A DNA stretch of 64,000 nucleotides. Origin: Mycolicibacterium goodii. GTDB lineage: Bacteria > Actinomycetota > Actinomycetes > Mycobacteriales > Mycobacteriaceae. Both the position numbers and the translations under genes were made by a program. Where the stretch lies: the NCBI RefSeq assembly GCF_022370755.2, contig NZ_CP092364.2:1612001-1676000 (forward strand), written 5' to 3'. The notes beneath the pieces were generated by a model that did not search any database, had not been told where the DNA came from, and worked only from the letters and a program-made list of their open reading frames with translations. Below are positions 35,803-45,748 of this stretch, piece after piece (the first letter of the stretch is position 1; every line of letters starts with the position of its first letter).

Positions 35803-37560
35803 TCACAGGCCCAGATCGGCCTCGAACGCGCCCTCCTCGAGCCTGCGCTTGATCGTCGTCAGGAACCGTCCGGCGTCGGCGCCGTCGATCAGCCGGTGAT
35901 CGTAGGTCAGCGGCAGGTAGCACACCGAACGCACGCCGATCGACTCGTTGCCGTACTCGTCGACGATCACCCGCGGCCGCTTCACGATGGCGCCGGTGCC
36001 CAGCATCGCCGCCTGCGGCGGCACCAGGATGGGGGTGTCGAAGAGCGCGCCCTGGCTGCCGATGTTGGTGATCGTGAACGTGCCGCCGGCCAGCTCGTCG
36101 GGCTTGAGGTTGCCCGAGCGGGCCCGCGCGGCGATGTCGGAGATGGCGCGCGCAAGGCCGCCCAGCGAGAGGTCACCGGCGTTGTGGATCACCGGCGACA
36201 GCAGACCCTGGTCGGTGTCCACCGCGAAGCCGAGGTGCTCGGCGTCGTAGTAGGTGATCTCCTTGGTTTCCTCGTTGTAGCTGGCGTTGACGTTCGGGTG
36301 GATCTTGAGCGCGTCGATCACGGCACGGGCGATGAACGGCAGGAACGTGAGGTTGACGCCCTCGCGCTCGGCGAACTCGGCCTTGGCGCGTGCCCGCAGC
36401 GCCACGATCTTGGTCATGTCGACCTCGTGGGTCTGGGTCAACTGCGCGGTCGCCTGCAGGGATTCCCGCGTCTTCTTCGCGGTGATCTGACGGATCCGGT
36501 TGGCCTTCTGTGTGGTGCCGCGCAGGTGCGCGAGCGCCGGGGCCGGAGCCGCGGGCGCAGCGGCCGACGCCGCAGGCGCGGCAGGTGCCGCAGGTGCCGC
36601 AGGGGCCTGCTTGGTTTCCTTCGCCTTCTCGGCGGCCGCCAGCACGTCCTGCTTGCGGATGCGGCCACCGACACCGGTGCCCTTGACCGTGGCGAGGTCG
36701 ATCCCGTTCTCCGCGGCCAGCTTCCGCACGAGCGGCGTGACGTACGGCGCGCTGTCGGAGCTCGACGCGGGGGCCGGCTCGGCCTTGGGTTCGGGCTTGG
36801 GTTCGGGCTCCGGCTTGGGTTCGGCCTTGGGCTCCGGCTTGGGTTCGGCCTTGGGCTCCGGCTTGGGTTCGGCCTTGGGTTCGGGCTTGGGTTCGGCCTT
36901 GGGTTCGGGCTTGGGTTCGGGCTTGGCCTCCTGGGCCGCGCCGGCATCGCCGATCTTGGCGAGCTCGCCACCGACCTCGACGGTGTCGTCCTCCTGCGCG
37001 GTGATCGACAGCAGGGTGCCCGCCACCGGGGACGGGATCTCGGTGTCGACCTTGTCGGTGGACACCTCGACGATCGGCTCGTCGACCTCGACCTTGTCGC
37101 CGACGCTCTTCAACCACCGGGTGACGGTGCCCTCGGTGACCGACTCGCCCAACTCGGGCATCAGGATCGGCGTGGCCGAGCCGCCACCGTCCTGCCGGGG
37201 CGGCTCCGGCGCCGAATCCACGGACTCCGACGGGGCCGCGGTCGGCTGGGTCTGCTCCGGCTCGGGTTCCGGCTCGGGCTCGGGCTCGGATGCCGCAGAG
37301 GAGTCGTCGGCGGGCGCCTCACCGGCCTCGCCGATCACCGCGAGCTCGCCACCGATCTCCACGGTGTCGTCTTCCTGCGCGACGATCTTCGTCAGCACAC
37401 CGGCGGCCGGGGAGGGGATCTCGGTGTCGACCTTGTCGGTGGACACCTCGAGCAGTGGCTCGTCGAGTTCGACGGTGTCGCCCTCCTGCTTGAGCCAGCG
37501 GGTCACCGTCCCCTCTGTGACACTCTCACCTAGTGCGGGCATCTGGACGGAGATGGCCAT
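35803..37560 (-). CDS. dlaT: Dihydrolipoamide acyltransferase (E2), DlaT/SucB
   Basis: 585 residues. Two lipoyl domains (about 2-78 and 134-210), each with the target lysine in [10 protein letters not shown] (Lys43 and about 171); flexible acidic linkers, the second made of repeating Pro-Glu-Pro-Lys/Ala-Glu-Pro-Lys units; a peripheral-subunit-binding domain (about 285-320, [23 protein letters not shown]); and the catalytic acyltransferase domain (about 350-585) ending with the DHRLIDGAD active site. In tuberculosis this protein is the E2 of pyruvate dehydrogenase and part of a peroxynitrite reductase. GAGGGAG precedes the ATG. Its lipoylation enzymes are encoded downstream in the same direction. 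Confidence 0.95.
   Translation of the reverse strand: MAISVQMPALGESVTEGTVTRWLKQEGDTVELDEPLLEVSTDKVDTEIPSPAAGVLTKIVAQEDDTVEIGGELAVIGEAGEAPADDSSAASEPEPEPEPEPEQTQPTAAPSESVDSAPEPPRQDGGGSATPILMPELGESVTEGTVTRWLKSVGDKVEVDEPIVEVSTDKVDTEIPSPVAGTLLSITAQEDDTVEVGGELAKIGDAGAAQEAKPEPKPEPKAEPKPEPKAEPKPEPKAEPKPEPKAEPKPEPEPKPEPKAEPAPASSSDSAPYVTPLVRKLAAENGIDLATVKGTGVGGRIRKQDVLAAAEKAKETKQAPAAPAAPAAPAASAAAPAAPAPALAHLRGTTQKANRIRQITAKKTRESLQATAQLTQTHEVDMTKIVALRARAKAEFAEREGVNLTFLPFIARAVIDALKIHPNVNASYNEETKEITYYDAEHLGFAVDTDQGLLSPVIHNAGDLSLGGLARAISDIAARARSGNLKPDELAGGTFTITNIGSQGALFDTPILVPPQAAMLGTGAIVKRPRVIVDEYGNESIGVRSVCYLPLTYDHRLIDGADAGRFLTTIKRRLEEGAFEADLGL
36781..36927 (-). repeat. Degenerate 24-base tandem repeat encoding the DlaT linker
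   Basis: Units of about 24 bases (GGCTCCGGCTTGGGTTCGGC pattern on the plus strand) repeat about six times and encode alternating PEPK/AEPK. Such repeats can change copy number by slippage without breaking the frame. Confidence 0.8.
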
Positions 37561-37647
37561 GTGTGTTGACTCCCTCGGACGGTCACTTTTGACGACTCGA
37601 ACTCTGGCTTACCACAGTCACGTGCACCGGGTACGGCACCTAACTGG

Positions 37648-37670
37648 AATGTCAGGACCATCCTGTCATT
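37648..37670. promoter_or_regulatory. 23-bp imperfect palindrome between dlaT and the small TTG-start gene
   Basis: AATGTCAGGA (37648-37657), CCA, TCCTGTCATT (37661-37670): nine of ten positions are complementary. It lies 88 bases upstream of dlaT and 95 bases upstream of the divergent small gene and could be a repressor operator; no binding family can be assigned. Confidence 0.4.
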
Positions 37671-37764
37671 GGTCGGTCATTCGTACGAACTCAGGGTTAC
37701 CGAGCGCACCTGAAAGCTCTGGCACTATCGAAAACGGGGCCCACGCAGTGAGGAGATCGATCCG

Positions 37765-38112
37765 TTGGGATGGTTCGACAAGTTCCGCCGCGGTGGATCG
37801 GTCCGCGGCGGCGATCCCGCGGCCGATCTTCAGTACCTGCAGAGATGGGTGGCCGAGCACACCGGCGTCGAGGCGTACGTGGAGCCTCGGACCACCGTCA
37901 CCGATGTCACCGTCGTGCTCGTCGCGGCCGACGGTGAGTGGACCCGGCGGCGCGCCGGGGGAGACGCCGGAGCCCGCAGGCTCAGTGACCGTCTGAAGAT
38001 CCCGGTGTACGACGTCCAGAAGACCGGTTATCCGCAACGTATGCGCGATTACGACGCGCGCCGCCGGATCGAACGCGAACGCGCGGCCCGGCGCGAGCTC
38101 GAAGAGAGCTGA
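37765..38112 (+). CDS. Small conserved basic protein of unknown function
   Basis: 115 residues from a TTG start (37765), supported by AGGAGA eight bases upstream and by the MGWFDKF N-terminus; no ATG or GTG lies near. The protein has a glycine-rich N-terminus, a middle TDVTVVLVAADGEWTRRRAG beta strand region, KIPVYDVQKTGYPQRMRDYD, and a highly charged Arg/Glu helix at the end (about 95-115). I do not recognise the family; it looks cytoplasmic. It lies between dlaT and ephD, and has a palindrome upstream. Confidence 0.75.
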   Translation: MGWFDKFRRGGSVRGGDPAADLQYLQRWVAEHTGVEAYVEPRTTVTDVTVVLVAADGEWTRRRAGGDAGARRLSDRLKIPVYDVQKTGYPQRMRDYDARRRIERERAARRELEES

Positions 38113-38143
38113 CGCCGCTCTAGCCGGTACCGCCGGTATTGGA

Positions 38144-38149
38144 TACTGT
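38144..38149 (+). promoter_or_regulatory. Probable -10 element for ephD
   Basis: TACTGT, giving a start site near 38156 and a leader of about 33 bases that contains AGGGGG before the ATG. Confidence 0.4.
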
Positions 38150-38188
38150 TCGTCACGGCATTCTCATCGGCGCCACGCAGGGGGCAAC

Positions 38189-39925
38189 ATGCAGAGCTTC
38201 GTCACGAGCCAGGACGGCACGCGCATCGCGGTCTACGAACAGGGCGACCCCGAGCGCCCCACCCTGGTGATGGCCCACGGCTGGCCCGACTCGCACGTGC
38301 TGTGGGACGGCGTCGTGGCCGAACTGGGCGAGGGCTACCGCATCGTGCGCTACGACAACCGCGGCGCGGGCGCCTCCGACGTTCCCAAGGCCACATCGGC
38401 GTTCACGATGGCACGCTTCGCCGACGACTTCTCGGCCGTGGTCGACCAGGTCAGCCCGGACCGGCCCGTCCACGTACTGGCCCACGACTGGGGGTCGGTG
38501 GGTATCTGGGAGTACCTGAGCCGTCCCGGATCCGGGGCGCGGGTGGCGTCGTTCACGTCGGTATCCGGCCCGAGTACCGACCACTACGGCGCGTACGTGC
38601 GGCGCGGTCTGGCCCGGCCGTACCGGCCCGTCCGGTTCGCCAGGGCGGTCAACCTCGCCTCGCGGTTCAGTTACTGGATCCCGTTCTCGATCCCGGTGCT
38701 CGCGCCCGCGCTCATGCGCCGTGGGGCGGCGCGCCGCCTGCAGGCGATCGACACCCCCGGCCCCAAGTTCCAGTCCGACAACCTCGACATCGACGCGGCC
38801 AACTCGCTGAAGATCTACCGCGCCAACGCGATCCGCTCGCTGACCCATGTGCGCCAGGACCACTACGTGCAGGTGCCCGTGCAGCTGATCTGCAACCAGA
38901 AGGATCCCGTCGTGCGCGGCGAGGGCTACCGCGACGAGTCGAGGTGGGTGCCGATGCTGTGGCGGCGCGACCTCAACGCCGGGCACTGGGCGCCGTTCTC
39001 CCATGCGCCCGCGATCGCGCGGGCCGTGAGCGAGCTGGTCGACCACATCGAAGGCGCCCCACCGGCCCGCACGCTGCGACGCGCCCAGGTGGGCAGGCCA
39101 CGAAAGCCCTTCGGCGACATGCTCGTCTCGGTGACCGGCGCCGCCAGCGGTATCGGGCGGGCCACCGCACTGGAATTCGCCCGGCTGGGCGCCGAGATCG
39201 TCGTCAGCGACATCGACGAGGCCGGGGCCAAGGCCACGGCCACCGCGATCGACGAGGCGGGCGGCGTGGCCCACGCCTACGGTGTCGACGTGGCCGACGC
39301 CGAGGCGGTCGAGCGGTTCGCCGTCGACGTCTGCGCGAGGCACGGCGTGCCCGACATCGTCGTCAACAACGCGGGCGTCGGGCACGCGGGCAACTTCCTG
39401 GACACCCCGGCCGATCAGTACGAGCGCGTGCTCGACATCAACTTCGGCGGCGTGGTGAACTGCTGCCGATCCTTCGGGCGCCGCCTCGTCCAGCGCGGCA
39501 CGGGCGGCCACATCGTCAACGTCGCATCCATGGCGGCCTATTCACCTGCCGGCGCGATGAACGCCTATGCCACGAGCAAGGCCGCGGTGTTCATGTTCTC
39601 CGATTGCCTGCGCGCCGAACTCGCCTCGGCCGGTATCGGGGTCACCACACTGTGCCCGGGCCTGATCGACACCAAGATCGTCGACACCACGCGCTTCGAC
39701 GTCCCGGCGCACAAGGCCGAGCGGGTCGAGAAGCGGCGCGCAGAGATCAAAAAGCGCTTCCAGGCGCGCCGCTACGGTCCCGAGAAGGTCGCCGAGGCCG
39801 TCGTGTCCGCGGTGTCTCGCAACCAGGCGCTGCGGCCGGTGGCCCCGGAAGCCTATGTGGCCTACGGGGTTTCCCGGCTCTTCCCGGCTGCGTTGCGACG
39901 CGCGGCCCGCGCGCAGGTGCTCTGA
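38189..39925 (+). CDS. ephD: EphD-type fusion: alpha/beta hydrolase plus short-chain dehydrogenase
   Basis: 578 residues. The N-terminal 290 residues are an epoxide-hydrolase-type alpha/beta hydrolase: HGWPDSHVLWDG oxyanion region, nucleophile Asp in LAHDWGSVG, and the catalytic His in AGHWAPFSHAP. The C-terminal 270 residues are a classical short-chain dehydrogenase: VTGAASGIGRATALEF cofactor loop, NNAGVGHAG, catalytic Ser in VASMAAYSPAG and YATSK (Tyr-x-x-x-Lys). Tuberculosis EphD has the same fusion and was reported to act on epoxidised mycolic acids. It ends seven bases from the convergent pepB gene. Confidence 0.93.
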   Translation: MQSFVTSQDGTRIAVYEQGDPERPTLVMAHGWPDSHVLWDGVVAELGEGYRIVRYDNRGAGASDVPKATSAFTMARFADDFSAVVDQVSPDRPVHVLAHDWGSVGIWEYLSRPGSGARVASFTSVSGPSTDHYGAYVRRGLARPYRPVRFARAVNLASRFSYWIPFSIPVLAPALMRRGAARRLQAIDTPGPKFQSDNLDIDAANSLKIYRANAIRSLTHVRQDHYVQVPVQLICNQKDPVVRGEGYRDESRWVPMLWRRDLNAGHWAPFSHAPAIARAVSELVDHIEGAPPARTLRRAQVGRPRKPFGDMLVSVTGAASGIGRATALEFARLGAEIVVSDIDEAGAKATATAIDEAGGVAHAYGVDVADAEAVERFAVDVCARHGVPDIVVNNAGVGHAGNFLDTPADQYERVLDINFGGVVNCCRSFGRRLVQRGTGGHIVNVASMAAYSPAGAMNAYATSKAAVFMFSDCLRAELASAGIGVTTLCPGLIDTKIVDTTRFDVPAHKAERVEKRRAEIKKRFQARRYGPEKVAEAVVSAVSRNQALRPVAPEAYVAYGVSRLFPAALRRAARAQVL

Positions 39926-39932
39926 GCGGCCG

Positions 39933-41483
39933 TCAGCCGTTGGCCGCGATGTCTTCCAGGACGGCGAACATCGTCCGTGTCGGCACGCCCGTACCGCCCT
40001 TGGGCGTGTACCCCCACGGCCCGCCGGTGTTGTACGCCGGTGCCGCGACATCGATATGGGCCCACTGCACACCGTCGGCGACGAACTCGCGCAGGTAGGT
40101 GCCCGCCACGAGCATGCCCGCGAAACGTGATCCGCTGACGTTGGCCAGATCGGCGACGGTGGACTTGAGATCGTCGCGCAGTTCCTCGGGAAGCGGCATG
40201 GCCCAACCGTTCTCCCCGATCTCCTGCGACCGTGTCGCCACCCGGTCGCGGAACTCGTCGCTGCCCATCACGCCGGGCGTGCGCGCGCCGAGCGCCACGG
40301 TCTGCGCACCGGTCAGCGTCGACGTCTCGATCAGGTAGTCGGGATCGTCCTCACAGGCACGCACGATCGCGTCGGCGAGGATCAACCGGCCCTCGGCGTC
40401 GGTGTTGAGCACCTCGACGGTGGTGCCGCCGTACTGGGTCAGCACGTCACCGGGCCGCTGCGCGGTCGCCGAGGGCATGTTCTCGGCCATCGGCACGGTC
40501 GCGATCACGTCGATCGGCAACTGGCGCACCGCGGCGAGCACCACGGTCGCGACGACCGCGGCCGCACCGCCCATGTCGGAGGTCATGTGGTGCATGTTGG
40601 CGGCGGGCTTGATCGAGATGCCGCCGGTGTCGAACGTGATGCCCTTGCCGACGAGCGCGACGCGCTTGCCCTTGCGCTTGGCGCCGAGGTGGCTGAGCCG
40701 CACCAGCCGCGGCGGGCGCGCCGAGCCCTTGCCGACGCCGATGATGCCGCCGTAGCCTGCCTTCTCCAGCGCCTTCTCGTCGAGAACCTCGACCTTGAGG
40801 CCTGCCGACTCGCCCAAAGCCTTTGCCCGCTTGGCGAATTCGTCGGGGAACAGGTGGCTGGGCGGGGTGTTGACGAGGTTACGAGCAGTCGCGACCGCGG
40901 TCGCGATGTCGACGCCGCGTTGCGCTTCGGCCTTGGTCGCGGACTTCGTGTCGTGCGCCAGCACGGTGATGGCGGTCAGCCCGGGGTCCTTGGGCGCGGT
41001 CCTCTCGCTGCGGAAGTCGCTGAACCGGTAGGCGCCGAGGATCAGGCCCTCCACGGTGGCGGCGAGGGCCTGCGGGCCGAGCGCCGACAGCGTGGTGATG
41101 ACCGTGGACACCTTGTCCAGGGCCCTGGCCGCGTTGCCTGCCGCGCGGCGGATGACGTCCGCGGGCCACTCGTCGCGGGCCTTGCCGAGGCCCACGGCGA
41201 GCACACTGGCGACCGGGAGCGCATCCACGACCAGCCGGTGGGTCTGCCCCTCGCCGCCGGTCGCGCCGAGGGCCCTGAGGCCGGATTCGATCGCGGTGAC
41301 GACGGTGGCGTCGAAGAAGGGGGCGGGCGTCAGCAGCTTCGGGGCGGAATTCTTGCCCGAGTTCTTCTCGCCGGAGTCGGAGCTGACGACGCCGACGACG
41401 AGAACCGCATCGGCGACGCCCCTGCGGGGCAACGACGAGCTGACGGTGACGGTGGGGGCCTGGTAACCGGGTGCGTTGCTCAC
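39933..41483 (-). CDS. pepB: Leucyl aminopeptidase (M17)
   Basis: 516 residues from GTG. Dimetal aminopeptidase of the cytoplasm. Metal and active-site signatures: [19 protein letters not shown] (Lys/Asp ligands), [11 protein letters not shown], and the M17 signature [12 protein letters not shown]. The N-terminal domain (1-180) is less conserved, as usual. GTG 41483 (SNAPGYQAP start) is chosen because TAAGGT lies seven bases upstream, a leaderless arrangement, and the length then matches tuberculosis PepB (about 515). Confidence 0.94.
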   Translation of the reverse strand: MSNAPGYQAPTVTVSSSLPRRGVADAVLVVGVVSSDSGEKNSGKNSAPKLLTPAPFFDATVVTAIESGLRALGATGGEGQTHRLVVDALPVASVLAVGLGKARDEWPADVIRRAAGNAARALDKVSTVITTLSALGPQALAATVEGLILGAYRFSDFRSERTAPKDPGLTAITVLAHDTKSATKAEAQRGVDIATAVATARNLVNTPPSHLFPDEFAKRAKALGESAGLKVEVLDEKALEKAGYGGIIGVGKGSARPPRLVRLSHLGAKRKGKRVALVGKGITFDTGGISIKPAANMHHMTSDMGGAAAVVATVVLAAVRQLPIDVIATVPMAENMPSATAQRPGDVLTQYGGTTVEVLNTDAEGRLILADAIVRACEDDPDYLIETSTLTGAQTVALGARTPGVMGSDEFRDRVATRSQEIGENGWAMPLPEELRDDLKSTVADLANVSGSRFAGMLVAGTYLREFVADGVQWAHIDVAAPAYNTGGPWGYTPKGGTGVPTRTMFAVLEDIAANG

Positions 41484-41490
41484 CCGCACA

Positions 41491-41496
41491 ACCTTA
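41491..41496 (-). promoter_or_regulatory. -10 element of a leaderless promoter for pepB
   Basis: TAAGGT on the minus strand, seven bases before the GTG at 41483. Confidence 0.45.
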
Positions 41497-41600
41497 AGGC
41501 GTGCCGACAACTGGTTGCGGTCGAGTCGTCGGAGCGGCACGGCGATTCGGCAGGGGCCGACAAAGCCCTCCCGCCCGGCGGCGGCGCGGTGCCGAACGCC

Positions 41601-42716
41601 TCAACCGAGGTTGTCGGACACGCTCTGGCCGGTCTTGCCGGGAGTGAGCGCGAAGGCGGGCACCGGCTGATCGAAACCTTTCAGCTTCAGCTCGCGTGGT
41701 CCGGATGCGGGCCAGTCGGGGAGTGCGTCGCGCAGCGCGGCCGACACCAGCACCTGTCCGGGCTCGGCGGCCTGCACGAGCCGCGCGGCCCGGTTCACCG
41801 AGCTGCCGAAGTAGTCGCCGTTGATCGCCAGCACCGATCCGAAGTCCAATCCAGCCCGCACGCGCACATGTGCCTGCCTGGCCTTCGGGTGCTCGACGAG
41901 CTCGACGGCCGCGGTGGCCAGCAAGTGCGGTGTGGTGGCGACCCACATCACGGCGTCGCCGATGAACTTCACCACGCGACCGCCCGCGGCGTGCACCACA
42001 TCTGCTGCGGCCGAACTGAATCCGTTGAGCAGGTCGGTCAGCTCGACGGTGGTCAGCATTTGGGTCAACGCGGTGAAGTCCGAGAGGTCGGCGAAACCGA
42101 CACCGCATTCGACCGTCGTGGAGCCGTCACGGATGACGTGTTCGAAGTAGGTGCGGGTGCTCATCAGATGATGGCGGTGCGCGGCATCCATCAATGCCCC
42201 GAGCCGTGGGATGTACGACGCCGCGGTGCGGTACGCCATGGCGGTGGTGAGCTCGTCGTGCGTCAGGTCGATCTGGATGTCCGGCGAGGTCGCCCGGATC
42301 ATCGACGACTCGGCCTCGGAGATGCGGGCCAACGCCGAGCCGATGACCCGCAACAACCCCGTTGCGGCCTCCTCGCCGAGGACCGCGCGCATCTCCGCCC
42401 ACGTGCGCAGACCTTCGACGTCGGCCTGACTGAGGGCGACCACGTCGACCCCGGCGACGGTCAGGCCCAGTGCGGCCCACGCGCGTTCCACGTCGGCGAC
42501 GGACAGGCCGAGTTCGCCGGCGGCGGTCCGCAAGCTGTGGATCGCGGGCCCCGACGCCTGCAGGTGGTCACCCGCGAGCCCGAACAACCGGCCGCGGCGC
42601 TCCGCGTCGACCATCTCCTCGGCGGTGAAACCCAGCCCGTCGAGGTAGGAGATGAGCGGCGCGCGACGGCGGGCATCGGCGATCCCCGCGGCTTCGAGCG
42701 CATCGAGATCGACCAC
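41601..42716 (-). CDS. Class III adenylate cyclase, Rv2212 type
   Basis: 371 residues from GTG. The N-terminal half (about 1-195) is an all-helical regulatory domain of the kind described as pH- and fatty-acid-responsive in tuberculosis Rv2212. The C-terminal half (about 205-365) is a class III cyclase domain: metal Asp in FADLSDFTALTQML, second metal Asp plus substrate-selecting residues in GRVVKFIGDAVMWVA, and the transition-state Arg in YFGSSVNRAARLVQ. The key catalytic residues are all present, so it should make cAMP as a homodimer. It is divergent from gcvT (56 bases between starts). Confidence 0.92.
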   Translation of the reverse strand: MVDLDALEAAGIADARRRAPLISYLDGLGFTAEEMVDAERRGRLFGLAGDHLQASGPAIHSLRTAAGELGLSVADVERAWAALGLTVAGVDVVALSQADVEGLRTWAEMRAVLGEEAATGLLRVIGSALARISEAESSMIRATSPDIQIDLTHDELTTAMAYRTAASYIPRLGALMDAAHRHHLMSTRTYFEHVIRDGSTTVECGVGFADLSDFTALTQMLTTVELTDLLNGFSSAAADVVHAAGGRVVKFIGDAVMWVATTPHLLATAAVELVEHPKARQAHVRVRAGLDFGSVLAINGDYFGSSVNRAARLVQAAEPGQVLVSAALRDALPDWPASGPRELKLKGFDQPVPAFALTPGKTGQSVSDNLG

Positions 42717-42760
42717 GGGTCAAGTGTGGCAGTCGGGCCGCCACACGAGGGGCCGATCGA

Positions 42761-42766
42761 TAAGGT
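42761..42766 (+). promoter_or_regulatory. -10 element of a leaderless promoter for gcvT
   Basis: TAAGGT, six bases before the GTG at 42773. Confidence 0.5.
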
Positions 42767-42772
42767 GAGGAC

Positions 42773-43870
42773 GTGAGTGACGACCTGCTGCATGGACCGC
42801 TGGAAGACCGCCACCGTGAACTGGGGGCCAGCTTCGCCGAATTCGGCGGCTGGCTCATGCCGGTCTCGTATGCGGGCACTGTCACCGAACACAACGCCAC
42901 GCGCAACGCGGTGGGCCTGTTCGACGTCAGCCACCTGGGCAAGGCCCTCGTCCGAGGCCCCGGCGCGGCGGCGTACGTCAACTCCGCACTGACCAACGAC
43001 CTCGGCAAGATCGGGCCCGGTAAGGCGCAGTACACGTTGTGCTGCACCGAATCCGGTGGCGTCATCGACGATCTGATCGCCTACTACGTGTCCGACGACG
43101 AGATCTTCCTGGTGCCCAATGCCGCGAACACGGCCGCGGTGGTCGCCGAGCTCAAGCGCCATGCGCCGGACGGGCTGACCATCACCGACGAGCACCGCTC
43201 GTACGCCGTGCTGGCGGTGCAGGGCCCGAAGTCGGCCGAGGTGCTCGACGGGCTCGGCCTGCCCACGGACATGGACTACATGGGGTACGCCGACGCCGAG
43301 TTCGACGGGGCGTTCGTGCGGGTCTGCCGCACCGGTTACACCGGTGAACACGGCTACGAACTGTTGCCCGCGTGGGACCGTGCCGGTGCGGTGTTCGACG
43401 CGCTGGTCTCGGCCGTGCGCGCCGCCGGCGGCGAACCCGCAGGCCTGGGTGCGCGCGACACGCTGCGCACCGAGATGGGCTACCCGCTGCACGGTCACGA
43501 ACTGTCGCTGGAGATCTCGCCGCTGCAGGCCCGCTGCGGCTGGGCGGTCGGATGGAAGAAGGACGCGTTCTGGGGACGCGACGCGCTGCTCGCCGAGAAG
43601 GAAAGCGGGCCGAAACGAGTGCTGCGCGGTCTCCGGGCGGTCGGCCGCGGTGTGCTGCGCGCCGACCTGGCGGTGCTCGACGGGGACGCCGGCATCGGCG
43701 TCACCACCTCGGGCACGTTCTCGCCGACGCTCAAGGCCGGCATCGCGCTCGCACTCATCGACACCGCGCACGACATCGCCGACGGTCAGCGCGTCACGGT
43801 CGACGTGCGTGGCCGCGCGGTGGACTGTGAGGTCGTCAAACCGCCGTTCGTCACACCGAGCACCAGGTAG
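42773..43870 (+). CDS. gcvT: Glycine cleavage system aminomethyltransferase (T protein)
   Basis: 365 residues from GTG. It releases ammonia from the aminomethyl-lipoyl arm of H protein and forms 5,10-methylenetetrahydrofolate. Typical segments: [50 protein letters not shown], and [20 protein letters not shown]; the C-terminal barrel ends [17 protein letters not shown]. The other gcv genes are not in the window. H protein needs lipoate from the lipB/lipA genes 9 kb away, and 5,10-methylene-THF also feeds PanB. Confidence 0.95.
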   Translation: MSDDLLHGPLEDRHRELGASFAEFGGWLMPVSYAGTVTEHNATRNAVGLFDVSHLGKALVRGPGAAAYVNSALTNDLGKIGPGKAQYTLCCTESGGVIDDLIAYYVSDDEIFLVPNAANTAAVVAELKRHAPDGLTITDEHRSYAVLAVQGPKSAEVLDGLGLPTDMDYMGYADAEFDGAFVRVCRTGYTGEHGYELLPAWDRAGAVFDALVSAVRAAGGEPAGLGARDTLRTEMGYPLHGHELSLEISPLQARCGWAVGWKKDAFWGRDALLAEKESGPKRVLRGLRAVGRGVLRADLAVLDGDAGIGVTTSGTFSPTLKAGIALALIDTAHDIADGQRVTVDVRGRAVDCEVVKPPFVTPSTR

Positions 43871-43907
43871 ATCCCGATCCGGGCAAAAATGGCTGGCATG
43901 CAGGCGA

Positions 43908-43913
43908 TACAAT
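43908..43913 (+). promoter_or_regulatory. -10 element of a leaderless promoter for ilvE
   Basis: TACAAT, six bases before the ATG at 43920; one of the best -10 matches in the window. Confidence 0.6.
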
Positions 43914-43919
43914 CGCCGT

Positions 43920-45026
43920 ATGAATAGCGGTCCGCTCGAGTTCACGGTTTCTGTCAACACGAATCCGGCGACCGATGCGGTACGCGAATCCATTCTCGCC
44001 AACCCGGGTTTCGGCAAGTACTACACCGACCACATGGTGTCGATCGACTACACCGTGGACGAGGGCTGGCACAACGCGCGGGTGATGCCGTACGGCCCCA
44101 TCCAGCTCGATCCCTCGGCGATCGTGCTGCACTACGCGCAGGAGATCTTCGAGGGTCTCAAGGCCTACCGTTGGGCCGACGGGTCGATCGTGTCGTTCCG
44201 GCCGGAGTCCAACGCCGCTCGGCTGCGGTCCTCGGCGCGCCGGCTGGCCATCCCGGAACTGCCCGACGAGGTGTTCATCGAGTCGCTGCGGCAGTTGATC
44301 GCGGTCGACGAGAAGTGGGTGCCGCCCGCCGGTGGTGAAGAGTCGCTCTATCTGCGGCCGTTCGTCATCGCCACGGAGCCCGGCCTGGGGGTGCGCCCGG
44401 CCAACGAGTACCGCTACCTGCTCATCGCATCGCCCGCAGGCGCCTACTTCAAGGGTGGCATCAAGCCGGTGAGCGTGTGGCTGTCGCACGAGTACGTGCG
44501 GGCCTCGCCCGGCGGTACCGGCGCGGCGAAGTTCGGTGGCAACTACGCGGCGTCGCTGCTCGCGCAGGCGCAGGCCGCCGACAACGGCTGCGATCAGGTC
44601 GTGTGGCTCGACGCGATCGAGCGCCGCTACGTCGAAGAGATGGGTGGCATGAACCTGTTCTTCGTGTTCGGCAGCGGCGGCTCGGCTCGCCTGGTCACGC
44701 CCGAGCTGTCGGGCTCGCTGCTGCCCGGCATCACGCGGGATTCGTTGCTGCAGTTGGCGACCGACGCCGGCTTCGCGGTCGAGGAACGCAAGCTCGATGT
44801 CGACGAATGGCAGAAGAAGGCCGGCGCGGGCGAGATCACCGAGGTGTTCGCGTGCGGTACCGCCGCCGTCATCACACCCGTGTCGCACGTCAAGCACCAC
44901 GACGGCGAATTCACCATCGCCGACGGTCAGCCGGGTGAGATCACCATGGCGCTGCGCGACACCCTCACCGGGATCCAGCGCGGCACGTTCGCCGACACCC
45001 ACGGCTGGATGGCCCGGCTGAACTAG
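43920..45026 (+). CDS. ilvE: Branched-chain amino acid aminotransferase
   Basis: 368 residues, the tuberculosis IlvE length. Fold type IV PLP enzyme; final step of Leu/Ile/Val synthesis. Landmarks: [25 protein letters not shown]-type segment [11 protein letters not shown], the PLP lysine in [14 protein letters not shown], and [15 protein letters not shown]. Its TAG and the TAG of the convergent cobS gene are the two strands of one CTAG (45023-45026), so the genes share four bases. Confidence 0.95.
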   Translation: MNSGPLEFTVSVNTNPATDAVRESILANPGFGKYYTDHMVSIDYTVDEGWHNARVMPYGPIQLDPSAIVLHYAQEIFEGLKAYRWADGSIVSFRPESNAARLRSSARRLAIPELPDEVFIESLRQLIAVDEKWVPPAGGEESLYLRPFVIATEPGLGVRPANEYRYLLIASPAGAYFKGGIKPVSVWLSHEYVRASPGGTGAAKFGGNYAASLLAQAQAADNGCDQVVWLDAIERRYVEEMGGMNLFFVFGSGGSARLVTPELSGSLLPGITRDSLLQLATDAGFAVEERKLDVDEWQKKAGAGEITEVFACGTAAVITPVSHVKHHDGEFTIADGQPGEITMALRDTLTGIQRGTFADTHGWMARLN

Positions 45027-45748
45027 CCGATCGCCAGGCCCAGCGCGGCCAGGGTCGTCGTCACCTCGACGGCGGCCCCCAGCACATCACCGGTGATGCC
45101 GCCGAACCGGCGCACACAGTGCGCCACGAGCGCGGCCGAACATCCGACCGCGACCAGCACCGCGAGCGGGCCTTGCCAGGGCCGGTCGGTCGCGACGACC
45201 GCGAGCCCGGCGAGCACCAGGATCCAGGCCGCGACGACCCAGCGCGGTTGGCTGCCCGCAACGGCGGCGCCCAGTGTGCTGCCCACCGCCGCGGGCACCG
45301 AACGGCGGCACGCGGCCACCACCGCGACCCGGCCGGCCGCGACCGCGGTGATCACGGCGATCGCGCTCAGCTCGGCGAACGTCAGTGCCTGCACGGCGAT
45401 CACGATGACCACCGCGGCGACGCCGAACGGTCCCGCCGAGCCGTCGCGCATCACCGCGAGGGCACGTTCCGGCGGCCCGTAGCAGCCCAGCCCGTCGACG
45501 GTGTCGCAGAACCCGTCGATGTGCAGGCCCCTCGTGGCAAGTAGCAGGACCGCCACCGCGAGCACACCCGGCAGCGGACTGCTCGGTGCGAAGGCCCACT
45601 GTCCGGCCCACACCACGGCTGCGGTCAGTGCGCCGAGCGCGAGGCCCACGACGGGCAGCGCGGTAAGCGCACCGCGTCCCACACCGGCCGACGTGCGGAC
45701 CGGCAGCACCGTGCCGAACGCGAAAGCCCCTGCCAGTGAACGGTTCAC
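45023..45748 (-). CDS. cobS: Adenosylcobinamide-GDP ribazoletransferase (cobalamin synthase)
   Basis: 241 residues from GTG. Integral membrane enzyme joining adenosylcobinamide-GDP and alpha-ribazole. About six hydrophobic segments are visible; the diagnostic block is [37 protein letters not shown], with the acidic residues that bind metal. It is last in the cobU-cobT-cobS operon: its GTG overlaps the cobT stop by four bases (GTGA). It completes the nucleotide loop of cobalamin using products of CobD, CobU and CobT. Confidence 0.94.
   Translation of the reverse strand: MNRSLAGAFAFGTVLPVRTSAGVGRGALTALPVVGLALGALTAAVVWAGQWAFAPSSPLPGVLAVAVLLLATRGLHIDGFCDTVDGLGCYGPPERALAVMRDGSAGPFGVAAVVIVIAVQALTFAELSAIAVITAVAAGRVAVVAACRRSVPAAVGSTLGAAVAGSQPRWVVAAWILVLAGLAVVATDRPWQGPLAVLVAVGCSAALVAHCVRRFGGITGDVLGAAVEVTTTLAALGLAIG

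Noticed and set aside
36781..36927. Possible CRISPR-like array from regular 24-base repeats
   Set aside because: Units are contiguous, have no spacers, and encode the DlaT linker in frame.
35425..37533. 702-codon open frame antisense to dlaT
   Set aside because: A shadow caused by GC-rich codon bias; it covers the dlaT and epimerase genes and its Gly/Leu/Phe repeat is the complement of the PEPK linker.
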